In this document: in pieces, positions 1-11,115 of the stretch
Numbering within the stretch: position 1 is the stretch's first letter
Layout: each line of letters opens with the position of its first letter
Origin: Celoporthe dispersa
Lineage: Eukaryota; Ascomycota; Sordariomycetes; Diaporthales; Cryphonectriaceae
Assembly: GCA_016584495.1 (NCBI GenBank)
Contig: WAID01000009.1
Location: forward strand, 2,294,001-2,358,000
Length of the DNA: 64,000 nt
Direction: 5' to 3'
Translations under genes and position numbers: made by a program
Notes under the pieces: generated by a model
What the model saw: the letters and a program-made list of their open reading frames with translations, nothing else
The model's database searches: none
What the model was told of the DNA's origin: nothing

Positions 1-803
1 TTCAGCACCAGTTCGTACATCTTCTGGAAGGGCTAGCCGGATGCCAGCCAGATATTTAGAATGAGGGGAATCAGGGCATTCTAATAATATATTACTCATT
101 ATTTTGCGATTTAAATTGATATATTTCTGACTGTATAAATATATAGCGTTTGTGTGGAGCGTTTTCCATTTTAGCGTCCGGCGGGTACGGGTGTCCGGCA
201 GGGGGGGTCAGACAGTAGCTGACTGCCAAAGGTCCTAGGCCTCCTCTGCCAGCAGCACTTCAGGGCTCGGAAAGGCCGATGACTTCTCCATCGGCGGACA
301 TTCTCTCTCAGCTGTCTGCCACAGACCGCGATCGTATACCATCGCCTGGGGTTTCAAGAGGTTCTGGCAATGTGAGCGTCGAGGATGGATCGTGCGCAGA
401 TTGGGCTCGAGGGGGAGTTCGAATGAGCCAGGCATGAGCCAGTTGACTGCGAATTACCTGGCCAGTGCCATCAGACACCTGGCCCTTCACCATGAACCGA
501 CTATTCGGAGCAGCGCGGCTGCGTCTAGGGCCCGCATCTACCATATCGTTCCGGAGGCTAAATATCATATACAAGCCTTGGAGTATGCAAGTCTTTTCCT
601 ATTACTTCTTTTTCGGTGGATATGAACAAGAGCCCCTATAGCGGGTGCACCACTGCTATGTGCGCGGAAGGCTTCACATTTTGGTACTATGGCCAAGTGA
701 TCACCCCAGAGTCTGAGGTCAGCACGCCTTGTTATCATAAGAGAAGGGCCATCCTCATCCCTACCAGATGATTGTGGCAGGTCCGAGGTCTCGGCGTCGC
801 TGC
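1..803. other. Left-edge intergenic sequence
   Basis: No gene is supported here. Positions 60 to 160 are AT-rich. The minus-strand frame at 565-834 could be a longer C-terminal tail of the neighbouring transcription factor: it reads as an acidic, Ser/Gly-rich tail and would be joined by one extra G near 855. It is equally likely to be the 3' untranslated region, so it is not annotated as coding. Confidence 0.5.
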
Positions 804-2853
804 CTAGTGGACCGCTGTCGCCCAAGCTCCGCAAGTCGCCAGAAGCCCCTTGCTGCCCCCGGCCTTTAGCCTGCGTGCAGTCTCCGGGCTCTGGGCAAGG
901 TGATACTTGACTCCTGCTTGGAATTTCTTCCCGACGCCGTCGAATGCCTCACTCAGCCTGTCGAAGACGAGTGACAGCGTATCGAGGTCCTCTCTCAGCG
1001 ACTCTGCCGACCAGCGCCCACCCGCAGAGGTGCCTGTGGATGACAGCAGGCTTTCGATGATCAGTATCCGAGCACATATGAATATGGGCGCCGCAGCGTT
1101 TGGGTTGATGAATGATTCAGTGGATACGCGGCTGGCCGCTCGGATCATCACGGCAGTACTGTGAGCTGCGGCGAGGCAGTGCTGCCACATTGTTGGGTTC
1201 TGGGTCGACTCGTCCTTCGGCCGGTGATAGATGAAAATGGTGATGCAATTCGAGACAGCGTTGAGCCAGACCACGCGGTTTCCATCAGCATGTGAAGCGG
1301 CCGCAAGATCGGTGGAAGATCTGGGCAAGATCAGGCGGAACCGAGAGAGGTCATCCTCGAGTGCATCGTGCTCAGTGGTATCTTGACGATCTGAGTACAT
1401 GTGCTCGGCGGCTCGGCCCAGCAGCATGTATGCCAGGATAATAAAATGGGAGATATCGGCTGCATATTGCTGGACCCTCTCTCTGACTGAAGCGAGCAGC
1501 TCCTTAAAGTTTGGAGTAAAGCGTAGGGCTCCGGATGATGTTGCGTATGTCTGCCAGAGGGATATTGTCAGAACGCATTCAGCCCTAGGTGGCATGCTCC
1601 TACACACAGGGAAAAGGGGCAGTGCTCACAGATAGCAGGTCCGGAAACGCATCTTCAGCGGCTGATTCTGGAAGATTGATCCGCAGGTGACGCTCATCGA
1701 TGGCGTGGGCGAGCCCCACGGGAAAACACATTCCCCTATCCAGCACGAATAGAGCCCACAGCACTCTCTCATCTGCTCCCGCCTCTCCAGGGGCGGGAGC
1801 GAGGAGACGCCAGGCGGGGGCCCAGGGACCTCGTCGAATCAATCTGATGATACCCAAGTGCGACAGCCTGCCGCCAGACCTTGCCAAGGACCAGCCATCC
1901 TGTTGAGTGGTCCCCCATGATAAGTGACTGGAGGATAATGCAAAGGGCAGCCTGCAGGGTCTGCAGAGGATTCTCGGGCTGGTAGGATGTCGAAGCGTAC
2001 AGAGACTTGGCCTCGTCATAGAGTACTGACCGGAGAGCCCGGACGCTCAAGTCTGGGTGGAATCCAGATGCAAACGCCTGCATTGCGCTGAGAAGAACGG
2101 GGCATATGCAGTCGAGAGATTCCGCGCTCATCGACGGCTTGAAAATGTGGCATATGGGGAGATAGGAGTAGAAACGCTCCGAGAACAATCCTAGCAGCTC
2201 TGTCGAATGCTGGCTGGAGACGAGAGAAGTAGCCAGTAACGTCTCGGCAGATTCAGCGTCTTGTCGTGCGAGCACAGCTGAAAGCTCTACGGGGATCGCA
2301 TCTGGCGCTGCAGCTTCGGTGGCTGTAGCCGGTGTGAGAGGTACCGTGTTGAGAAATCCGTGGTTGAAGAAAGAGGGCATGAAAGCGTCCGCATGGACGG
2401 ACTCGACAGGCCTGAAACCACCACCACTCAGGTGTGGTTGTGAGCTTGACATCGAGGACACATTGCCGTGGGAGACGGGACTCCCGACCCACGCCGACCA
2501 TGGAGCACTGTCCGGCGTTGGTGGTGGGGCATAGGCTCGGCTTCGACTGGCTTCATGATGTTGATAGCCTTGGAACAGCAGCGATGAAGACGACAAGCTG
2601 CTACGGGTGTTGATGTAGCTGCAATGCTCATGGCGCTTCTGACATGACGAGCACGCGGGCTGTGCTCCCTGTTTCCCACCAGCTGGTTAGCACTTGTTCT
2701 CACGAGATGCGCCCCAGATACACAAGTGATCTGCGCTCGGGCAGATGCCACCTGACTTACATCGCATCTCTTCTTACGTGACCGGCACGGCGTACAGACA
2801 AGCTTGGTCTCCTTCGGCCTCCCCGACACGGCCGCTGATGAACCCGACAGCAT
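804..2853 (-). CDS. Zn(II)2Cys6 fungal-specific transcription factor (one apparent frameshift)
   Basis: Nuclear DNA-binding regulator of the fungal binuclear zinc cluster family. Exons on the minus strand are 2853-2761, 2668-1630 and 1550-804. Joining exons 1 and 2 makes the zinc cluster CTPCRSRKKRCD followed by GAQPACSSC and QKRHEHC, with the canonical C-x2-C-x6-C-x6-C-x2-C-x6-C spacing, so the 92-nt first intron lies inside the DNA-binding domain. The second intron (79 nt, GTGAGC...CAG) has a CTGAC branch site. The middle region carries the usual fungal_trans motifs, including LGYHQID and, further on, VLWALFVLDRGMCF. Between these the reading frame slips by one base at the C5 run (plus-strand G5, 1816-1820); removing one base gives a 625-aa protein. 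No plausible intron explains the slip. The gene diverges from the MFS gene at 3475 and is a candidate local regulator of it (inference from position only). The C-terminal end is uncertain. Confidence 0.85.
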
Positions 2854-3141
2854 TGAGGATTGGCTAATCGAGCACCGAGCTATGCAGGTTTTCAGCCCCA
2901 GCGCCGAGGCCGTCGTGCTTTGAATGCCGCTGTCGGCACAGCGTCGTGTTAGGCCGTCCTGTCCGGTGCAAAACGCGGGGGCAACCTATGCCGGATTGCA
3001 CTACACAGTGGCAGCAGTTGACAGGCCTTCTCCTCCGAGGTTCAAACGCTGCTGCTCAGAAATGCTATTCGCTGTACTTGTCTGCTTGGTACATGCAAGT
3101 GTTAGGTCATGTCGGGGGGCTTACTATCCCAATCCAGCGCT

Positions 3142-3159
3142 GTCGGCGACGTCGCCGAC
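3142..3159. promoter_or_regulatory. 18-bp perfect palindrome, candidate Zn2Cys6 binding site
   Basis: GTCGGCGACGTCGCCGAC is its own reverse complement and holds CGG and CCG triplets as an inverted pair separated by 8 bases (CGG-N8-CCG). Zn2Cys6 dimers commonly bind paired CGG triplets with a fixed spacing. It sits between the divergent regulator and transporter, about 290 bp from the regulator start codon and 315 bp from the transporter start codon. Binding itself is inference. Confidence 0.45.
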
Positions 3160-3249
3160 GGTGGGCCACCTTGTTGCAGCCAATCCGAGTGCATCATCCC
3201 AGCATTTCAGCCTCATAACCGCGGGCTCTGGACCGCTCAGAATCCGCCC

Positions 3250-3272
3250 GTCGCCGACAACGTCGCGGCCGG
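3250..3272. promoter_or_regulatory. Second, imperfect copy of the GTCGCCGAC half-site
   Basis: The 9-base half GTCGCCGAC recurs here, followed after AA by CGTCGCGGCCGG, giving a degenerate palindrome with CCG/CGG triplets. Two copies about 100 bp apart strengthen the case for an operator array but do not prove it. Confidence 0.3.
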
Positions 3273-3474
3273 GTGTCTTATACTCTGCGGATATATTCTT
3301 AGAGGTGCTCTTCTTTATGCACACGATCCCGCAGGTAATGCTCCAGGCGGGAGTGCAATTCCAGACGAGCAGCGTTCTTGACAAGCACCTCACTTTCGAG
3401 CCTGGCCATCTCAGCAGGTGATGCCGTTCTTTCCCCTAGTTTTGAGGTCAAATTGCTGAGCCGCTGGAGCGAAG

Positions 3475-5460
3475 ATGTTTCCGGCAACAGAGGCAAGAAG
3501 TTCTGGAGACATGGCTGCTGGTCTTACAGATGTGGAAAAACAAGCCCAAAGCCCGACCGCCAATTCCGACACCGAGGACAACAAGCAGGGTGAAAAGCAG
3601 GAGGCCAATGAGCCGCCCAAGTCGAGAGCTCCTGGGGCCAAAGCCGGCCTGACTGTCACCCAGTTCTGGATCACGCTCGTTGGTCTCAACCTGGGCATGT
3701 TGTTGACTGCCCTCGATTTCAACATTGTTTCCACCGCGGTCCCGATCATCTCGTCCGAATTCAAAGAGTACAACAATTCTGCGTGGCTGGGCGATGGCTT
3801 CCTCATCACGTTCGCCCTCGTGCTTCCAATCACAGCAAAGCTCGGGGACGTATTTGGCCGCAGGGACATTTTCTTGGTTTCTACTGCCATCTTTGCCTTG
3901 GGCAGTGCCTTGTGCGGCTGGTCTAAGAGCATGGACATGCTGATCGGCTCTCGAGTTGTGCAAGGCCTTGGCGCGGGTGGTTTATATGGTCTCGTCAATG
4001 TATGATCCCCTGAGCCCCCTACTTGAGAAGTGAAAGTCAGCACGCCTTAGAGAAACACTGCTGAGAAGAACGCTCAAGGTCATCCTAACCGATCTGGTCG
4101 AGCTTCAAGATGTTGGCAAGTATCTGTCCGTGACCGGTATTGTCTGGGTCCTGGCAGATGTCGCTGGCCCTCTGCTCGGTGGAGCTTTCTCACAGTAAGG
4201 CCGCCAGCGTTCTCTTTTCATTATTATTGTGTCTTCGTTCCTCAGTCAAGCCTCCGGTTGAGTCACATTACACATGAGCTGACATGGCCTGCGGGATCCA
4301 GATACGTTACGTGGAGATGGTGCTTCTGGATCAATTTGATCATCAGCCCAATTAGTTTTGTGGTCGTATTCTTCACATTGAGACTACCTAGGGTATCTTC
4401 GGGCTTCGTAGCGAAGCTGCGCCACTTCGATTACGTCGGAGCCCTGTTCATCTCAGGCGGAACGACGTGCCTGGTACTAGGCTTGGTCTGGGGAGGCAAC
4501 GCTTTCCCATGGAACGACAGCAGGGTCATCGGAACACTCGTTGGAGGGGTTGCCTTGTACGCCGCCCTCATTGTCGCCGAGCATTTTGCTAAAGATCCTC
4601 TGATCTTCCCAACCATGTTCAAAAGCCGAACCCTTCTGGCGATCTTTGGAGCCGAACTCATGTACGGTATGACGCTGCTTGGTAAGTGTCTTCCACACCC
4701 ACCCCCAGAAGAAAAAAAAGAAAGAAAGAAAAAACCCCCGCGAGCTGACGAGTATCCCCGAAAAGGATCGATGTACTATGTACCGCAGTTTTTTCAGGTT
4801 GTCTTTGGTGACACTGCGACCCTATCCGGAGTTGGACTTCTCCCATTGGTGAGTCTCACATGCCGCTTGTTGATGACGGGGCTAATCCTCTATGCAAGAT
4901 GCTTGGGCTCGCGATTGGAAACCCTGTCTCGGCTTGGGTCACCAGCAAATACGGGAAGACGCTCATCAACGCCATCATCGGGGCCTGCTTTGAAGTCCTT
5001 GCTCTCGGTCTTATGACTCGATGGGGCGATAGTACATCTCGCGCCGAGGCTGTCATCATCTTGGTCATCCTGGGTATTGGGATGGGAGCTGTCATGTCTG
5101 CAACGCTGCTGAGTGCGCAGGTCGCCGTGCCGCCACAACAGATTGGTGTTGTCACAGGTCTTGCTATATTTGTTCAGATTGTCGGCAATCTGTTCGGTCT
5201 TGCGACATTCTCCGCGGTGTATATCAACAAGCTCAAGTCGGCGCTCAACGGCCTTGGTCTCACGACAGACCAAGTGAGCACTGTCCTCACAGACGTCCAG
5301 GCCATACGGACGTCCTTGCCAAAAAGACCTTGTCAGCGAGGTAGTAGCTGTCTACGCCGACAGCCTTCAGAATGGGTGGTGGTTGATGTTCGCTGCCGCA
5401 GTCGCTCTGCTCCTATTCGCTTGTGCCAGCCGCCAGCACAAGTTTGAGCCGCGCCCATGA
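3475..5460 (+). CDS. MFS drug:H+ antiporter-like transporter, 14-TM (DHA2) type, one apparent frameshift
   Basis: Plasma-membrane exporter of the major facilitator superfamily. Exons: 3475-3999, 4079-4194, 4302-4681, 4766-4848 and 4899-5460; all four introns are GT-AG. The hydrophilic N-terminus is about 60 residues and is followed by TM1 (LVGLNLGMLLTALDFNIVS), a family motif-A loop with LGDVFGRRD between TM2 and TM3, RVVQGLGAGG in TM4, and the later SMYYVPQFFQVVFG segment typical of 14-TM toxin/multidrug pumps. Near the end the frame slips by one base at the A5 run 5321-5325; removing one A lets the C-terminus continue through a hydrophobic helix (WWLMFAAAVALLLFACAS) to the stop at 5458-5460, giving 554 aa. 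The substrate cannot be told from sequence. Divergent position next to a Zn2Cys6 regulator suggests inducible efflux (inference). Confidence 0.88.
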
Positions 5461-6216
5461 AATCGTGTACGGAAGAAAGTCGGGGTTGAGAACTCTTGCC
5501 TACTAGCATACTGTCTGGTTTGTGGAAGACAGCAATCCACAAGGGGCGAAAGTGAGGTCGAGACCATATACTAATATCAGTGCGGGTGTGGAATTAATCT
5601 GGGCCCGTCGATGCAATTCCCTTCTCGTTTACTCGTTGAGCCTGGTCGGCCGCTATGCTGCAAGAGAGATGTTTGCAGGACCAGTCCGATAGCCACCACC
5701 GTCTGCTCAGCGAGAACCTTTTAACAATCTTCTCTAATGAGAAACGTCATATTGAGAGCTTAGAGAGTGAGAACGTGGGAGAAGAAAGGAGACACAAAAT
5801 TAGAGCAACTTGCAGCTTTCTTCCTAGTAATAAATGAGCACCTCTTATCGAACCTGCCCCATCACCTCCGGCTCATCCCAGCGGATCCAGCTACCAGACA
5901 TGCGTCCTTCTCCCATTCTTCGGAAGATACGACTTTCACCGGCAGAAGCTTCGACAGTCACCAGCAAAACGAGGGGACGTCAGTGCTCAGAAATCCCTGC
6001 AGATTCTTCGACCTCCCGAGAGCAACACATCTCAAAACAAGCCCTGTCTCATCTCTCGTCGCTGGGCCATCAAGTATGATGTTGGGCCCTTCCCAATCCT
6101 TCACGCTCTGTGAATCAGACGCTCGTGTGACCACTCTCAGCCGCCGAGTGTCTTGTGCCCCATCACCGCTGTAGCTCCAAGTGCCCACAGCTCTGTCTGA
6201 CCACGGTGAGTGAAGG
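5461..6216. other. Intergenic to degraded region before the HET relic
   Basis: No intact gene. A minus-strand frame at 5958-6236 reads WEGPNIILDGPATRDETGLV and might be the decayed 3' part of the HET-domain gene that begins further right, but I cannot match it to a named domain. Confidence 0.4.
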
Positions 6217-6785
6217 TCATTCGCAATCCATTCCATCTGGTGAGATGTTCAGATATTTCCTTCCCTTGCGGGGCTTGAGGAACCCGTCGTTTTGGTTCGT
6301 TGCGGCCGTCGCAGCCAATACGCAGTAAGCTCGGCTAAAGACATCTACCATACGCTTAGCCTCCTTGATGAAGTCACCTCCGGGGCTCTGTTTAATGTAG
6401 ATAGAGTTAATCCATAAATATTGAAGCTTGAGTTCCCTGGTTACTGTGACAGCATGCTGAAACGTGGCAGGTAGTCTCTCGATGTTGATGCCCTGCTTAT
6501 GCTGGTCGTAGTTCTTAGGAGAAGTGCAGAAATAGGGCGGATCTTCCCAGCAGTGGGATAGAGCAAGGTATTCCATCTGATTACCCGGTCGAGTCTTGTA
6601 CAGTTTAAGAACTGGATTCTCTCCTGCTCCAGTATCAATAAGTCTCATAGGCAATGTGGATTCCACCAAAGATTTGCAATTGGTGTGGTTTTTGTCGCAG
6701 TCTTGCAACTAGTATCGAAGGATCTCGAAATGAACACTGCTGCTCGGATCCGGGAGCTTGGGAAAGCCGATTTGCAGTCCACTTT
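6217..6785 (-). pseudogene. HET-domain (heterokaryon incompatibility) gene relic with RIP-like changes
   Basis: The minus strand encodes recognisable HET-domain blocks in order: HFEILR, an in-frame stop, DCDKNHTNC, YLALSHCWED, LPATFQHAVTVTRELKLQYLWINSIYIKQ and FSRAYCVLAATAAT (given here only as landmarks). The family consensus is LWIDSLCI in place of LWINSIYI and a W at the stop. The three differences are all G to A in TpG: TGG to TAG at 6711-6709, GAC to AAC and TGC to TAC. This is the strand complement of CpA to TpA, the signature of repeat-induced point mutation. The frame closes soon after the domain, with no intact C-terminal half. No ATG opens the frame. The surrounding sequence is AT-rich. 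HET proteins normally trigger nonself recognition and cell death; this copy appears dead. Confidence 0.7.
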
Positions 6786-8367
6786 TATCAGTGTCATTTA
6801 CATGCTTGAAGTCTTTTCGAGGATATCAAGACTATCAGCCAGTTGTGCTTGAAACATTGCAGGGCTACTTTGACTGAATGATAACATACCTAAGCTCTGG
6901 TAAAAGGTGAGTACTGGTGGGCACGCCTTGTTCAATCTTAAGTGTCCAGCCTGGTCTTTGAGGTCAGAGAGAGTGTCGGTGAATTCAAAAGGCCCAGCCC
7001 AGGACTCCATCTACTGGCACTTCCCACAAAGTTTCGCAGCTGGTAATTTGCTCTTAGAGACCCATGCTGAAATCTCTACATTACCAAACAATTCCCTGGC
7101 AACGCTGTTGTCACATGAAAATTCCCAGATTTTGTCGAGCTTCACCTAGTTGTCAGAAATTATGGGGTCTTGATATCCCGAAACTAAGAGCGATAGATTG
7201 AAACTCACTGGCTGTAGAAAAATTAGTTCAACTATCATGCTAATATCTACAATGTGTAAACGAGTACTTCCTGGCTTTTCAGAAGAGTCCAATTAACTTT
7301 GCTGTTCAAAGTAAATGCTTATTTAAGCAGGTCAAATTATTATACTCACATACTGCAAAAGAAAATTGTTAGATTTGTTACTGTTAGATGCTTTAAGCAA
7401 TTTGCAGCATATAGCAGATTTCATAAACTCTATCTCAGCACTTACATTCCAGCACCCAAAGATACCATGTCGTGCTGATGCTAAGGAGCTCCACAAGAAG
7501 TTGAAAGAGATTTCCGAAAGAGCAGGTACTGCATATTGGCTTTCAGAAATGGATCAGCTCTGTTGTTCAGCAAGCACAAGCCAACTAGCTGCTGTCGATA
7601 CAACAAACAACCTACTGAGCAATAATGTGAGTTGCTGTTTTTATTCTTGGAGCATTTCACATCTTAGCAAGTTTTTGATACTAATAGGATTATAGAAAGT
7701 AAGTCTCAGTTTAATTCCAAACATTATATAATGCTAACAAGTCTTTAGTATGTAAGATTGAAAGCTGGAAAAGCTGTCACTATGTGAACGAGTAAGAATG
7801 CTAATTCGAAAACTTGGACTGGGAGTCTCGGAGCGGAGTTGGACAATCAAAACTTTTGTTTCGATAAGGTTTACAAGGGCTGGACATAGAACCTCACGCT
7901 CATTACCATTAGATAGGTCATCTTACACAGCTCTTCAGCCGTCAATCTAAGCATTGCATTCACCATCCTGCAATAGCCACACCACTAATGAACACTCGCA
8001 TTCAGACTTTGGTTGTGTTTTCGTATTACGGGATTGACTCTTTGACACCGTAGCTACACATTGGGGGGGGGGGGTGGCGATAACGATAGCGACAGCGGGA
8101 CACTGCATTAGCATCATGTGTCATCGAACCCCACCACACACCCACTAACCCGCCCACTGAGGGGCAGATGCTGAGAGGCCGAAGACGGGACCGGGGATCG
8201 GTGCAGGGGGCGTAGTTCTACCGTACTGTCTTTGCCTCTGAATAAGAAATTTGGTGACTCAAGAAAGAGACCATCTACATAGTACCTTCTTTGACATCCT
8301 CTCCCAACTCCGTGTTCTACTGCTCTTGTACCCTTTTCATAGAGCCAATTGAACCCGTGAGACCACC
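6786..8367. other. AT-rich gene-poor segment
   Basis: Sequence from about 6.8 to 8.0 kb is clearly richer in A and T than the flanking genes, with many TA steps. A minus-strand frame at 6798-7010 (starts MESWAGPFEFTD) may be the N-terminal part of the HET relic. A plus-strand frame at 7366-7695 reads like protein (PKIPCRADAKELHKK) but lacks an ATG and matches nothing I know. A run of ten G lies near 8064-8075. The last 200 bases are the promoter and leader of the tryptophan synthase gene. Confidence 0.4.
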
Positions 8368-10902
8368 ATGGAGGCAATCAAGCAGACTTTCCAGCAATGC
8401 AAGGCGGAGAAGAGGGTATGTCCACCTCTCTCTTCACTACCACCACCAACCCCACGTTGTCTCGTCAGAGAAGAGCTCGCGGTTTACTGACGCTCACGGT
8501 GCGGTCCACAGAGCGCCTTGGTCACGTATGTGACGGCTGGCTATCCCAAGGCCAATGATACGCCTCAGATCATGCTGGCTATGGAGAAGGGCGGCTCTGG
8601 TAAGTCTCTGGTCGCCCAGCTATACTTCTTCCTCGTCCCTCGAAGCTCGTGCCGCCGGCTGACTGCGTTGCAACCTCGCAGACATCATCGAGCTCGGAGT
8701 GCCCTTCACAGACCCTATAGCCGACGGACCCACGATCCAGACCGCCAATACTGTCAGTTGGGACAATACAATCTTATGACTGCTCCGAAACATTCTGGCC
8801 TCGCTAACCACAAGAATCAGGTCGCCCTCGAAAATGGTGTCACGCTGGCCGCCACTCTCCAGATCGTCCGCGACGCCCGGAAGCAGGGACTCAAGGCCCC
8901 TGTGTTGCTGATGGGCTACTACAACCCAATGCGCGCATACGGCGAGGAGAGGCTGCTGCAGGACTGCAAGGCAGCAGGCGTCAACGGTTTCATTCTCGTT
9001 GATCTCCCCCCGGAGGAGGCCGTCTCCTTCAGGAAGCTCTGCTCGAGCGCAGGGTGAGTCACACAGGCCACAGGCATCCCGGCAGGGACACACGCAGCCC
9101 GCACAGCACAGGTTACTCACCAGGTCCACACAGTCTCTCCTATATCCCCCCTGATCGCGCCGGCCACTTCCGAGAACCGCATGCGCATCCTCTGCCAGCT
9201 CGCAGACTCGTTCATCTATGTCGTCTCCCGCATGGGCGTCACCGGCGCGTCAGGCACCATGAACGCGGACCTGCCCAACCTGCTCGAGCGCATCAAGAAG
9301 TACTCTGGCGACAAGCCGGCCGCCGTTGGCTTTGGTGTCTCCACCCGTGACCACTTCGTCAGCGTGGCACAGATCGCGGATGGCGTGGTCGTGGGCAGCA
9401 TGATCGTTACGACCCTACAGAAGGCGCCCGAGGGTCAAGGGCCGAAGGCTGTCCAGGAGTACTGTTCCTACCTGTGCGGCCGAACGCCCGAGGAGGATCT
9501 GACGAGGGAGGTGGGCGTCGTCGAGGCCCTCGCTCAGGCCAAGGAGCCCAGCAGCGCGCCCACGGTCAGTGCCGTGGTCACAGATAACGATGTCAAGGGC
9601 GACGATGCTGCGCTGGTGGCGAAGCTCGCCGACATGCACAACAAGATTCCCGACCGCTTCGGTGAGTTCGGTGGACAGTACGTGCCTGAGTCGCTTATGG
9701 ACTGCCTGTCCGAGCTCGAGGATGGCTTCAACAAAATCAAGGACGACCCGGCCTTCTGGGAGGAGTTCAGGTCGTACTACCCGTACATGGGCCGCCCGGG
9801 TCACCTCCACCTTGCTGAGCGGCTGACCCAGCATGCCGGCGGTGCCAACATCTGGCTCAAGAGAGAGGATCTGAACCACACCGGCAGCCACAAGATCAAC
9901 AACGCCATCGGTCAGATCCTGTTGGCAAGAAAGCTGGGCAAGACCAAGATCATCGCCGAGACCGGTGCTGGTCAGCACGGTGTCGCGACGGCAACGGTGT
10001 GCGCCAAGTTTGGCATGGAGTGCACAGTGTACATGGGCGCGGTAGGTCGAACCGCCATCCATTATCTGAAGCCTAACGAAACGCTGACTAGTATACAGGA
10101 AGACGTGAGGCGCCAGGCTCTGAATGTGTTCCGCATGAAGCTGCTCGGTGCCAAGGTTGTCGCCGTCGAGGCAGGCAGCAGGACGCTCCGGGACGCCGTC
10201 AACGAGGCCCTGCGGTCCTGGGTCGTGCATCTTGAGGACACACACTACATCATCGGGTCAGCCATCGGACCACACCCCTTCCCGACTATCGTGCGGACGT
10301 TCCAGTCCGTCATCGGTAACGAGACCAAGGAACAGATGCTCGCCAAGCGGGGCAAGCTTCCCGACGCCGTCGTCGCATGTGTTGGCGGAGGCAGCAATGC
10401 CGTGGGCATGTTTTATCCCTTCTCCAACGACCCCTCCGTCAAGCTTCTTGGCGTCGAGGCCGGTGGTGACGGTCTCGACACGAACCGCCACTCAGCCACG
10501 CTGTCAGGAGGCTCCAAGGGTGTGCTGCACGGCGTGAAGACATACGTGCTCCAGAACGAGCACGGGCAGATCCAGGACACGCATTCCGTGTCGGCCGGTC
10601 TGGACTACCCGGGCGTCGGACCAGAGCTGTCGTCCTGGAAGGACAGCGAGCGCGCCAAGTTCGTCGTCGCGACGGATGAGCAGGCATTCATGGGCTTCCG
10701 TCTCATCAGCCAGCTGGAGGGTATCATCCCCGCACTAGAGTCGGCACACGGCATCTACGGGGCTCTCGAGCTGGCCAAGACGATGAGCCCGGACCAGGAC
10801 GTCGTGATCTGTCTCAGTGGTCGTGGTGACAAGGACGTGCAGAGTGTTGCTGACGAGCTGCCCAAGATTGGACCCAAGATTGGCTGGGACCTGCGTTTTT
10901 AG
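8368..10902 (+). CDS. TRP5: Bifunctional tryptophan synthase (TrpA-TrpB fusion), one apparent frameshift
   Basis: Cytosolic enzyme for the last two steps of tryptophan synthesis: indole-glycerol-phosphate to indole (alpha), then indole plus serine to tryptophan (beta, PLP-dependent). Exons: 8368-8415, 8512-8599, 8682-8752, 8821-9053, 9134-10041 and 10099-10902. The alpha half shows IIELGVPFTDPIADGP (catalytic Glu and Asp) and ADSFIYVVSRMGVTG; the beta half starts near residue 318 with RFGEFGGQYVPE, has the PLP lysine in HTGSHKINNA (about residue 399) and the phosphate loop GGGSNA. The frame slips at the C6 run 9146-9151, inside SYIPLIAPAT; with one C removed the protein is 716 aa, the normal fungal length. 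The last intron (57 nt, 10042-10098, with CTGAC branch) is a multiple of three without a stop, so it is easily missed in translation. S. cerevisiae TRP5 and N. crassa trp-3 are the named relatives. Confidence 0.95.
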
Positions 10903-11115
10903 ATGACCTGGCTGGAGGGCGCGCGCCACGAGGTAGGGGTTCTGCGTTGTGTGAGATGTGTAGATATAAAGAGTTGTCTCGAAAAAGTCGTAGAAAATAA
11001 GATTCATGGACTGGGCTGAACATGGCACCTCGGATTGGCCCGATCGGTGCTATTGATATCTTTATATGTTTTGTACATACGCACCCCATGCATGCTCTCC
11101 CCTCTATCGGACAGA
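10903..11115. other. Shared 3' region of convergent genes
   Basis: A 213-bp spacer between the stops of tryptophan synthase and bL28m. It must hold both polyadenylation regions; no other element is visible. Confidence 0.5.

Larger units (their letters stand above)
2854..3474. promoter_or_regulatory. Divergent promoter between the Zn2Cys6 regulator and the MFS transporter
   Basis: This 621-bp region separates the start codons of two divergent genes, so it should hold both promoters. It is rich in CGG/CCG triplets and contains a perfect 18-bp palindrome plus a related second copy, annotated separately. Short reading frames here have no recognisable content. Confidence 0.6.

Noticed and set aside
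7366..7695. 109-codon plus-strand frame in the AT-rich segment
   Set aside because: No ATG start and no recognisable domain; it could be a relic but is not supported as a gene.
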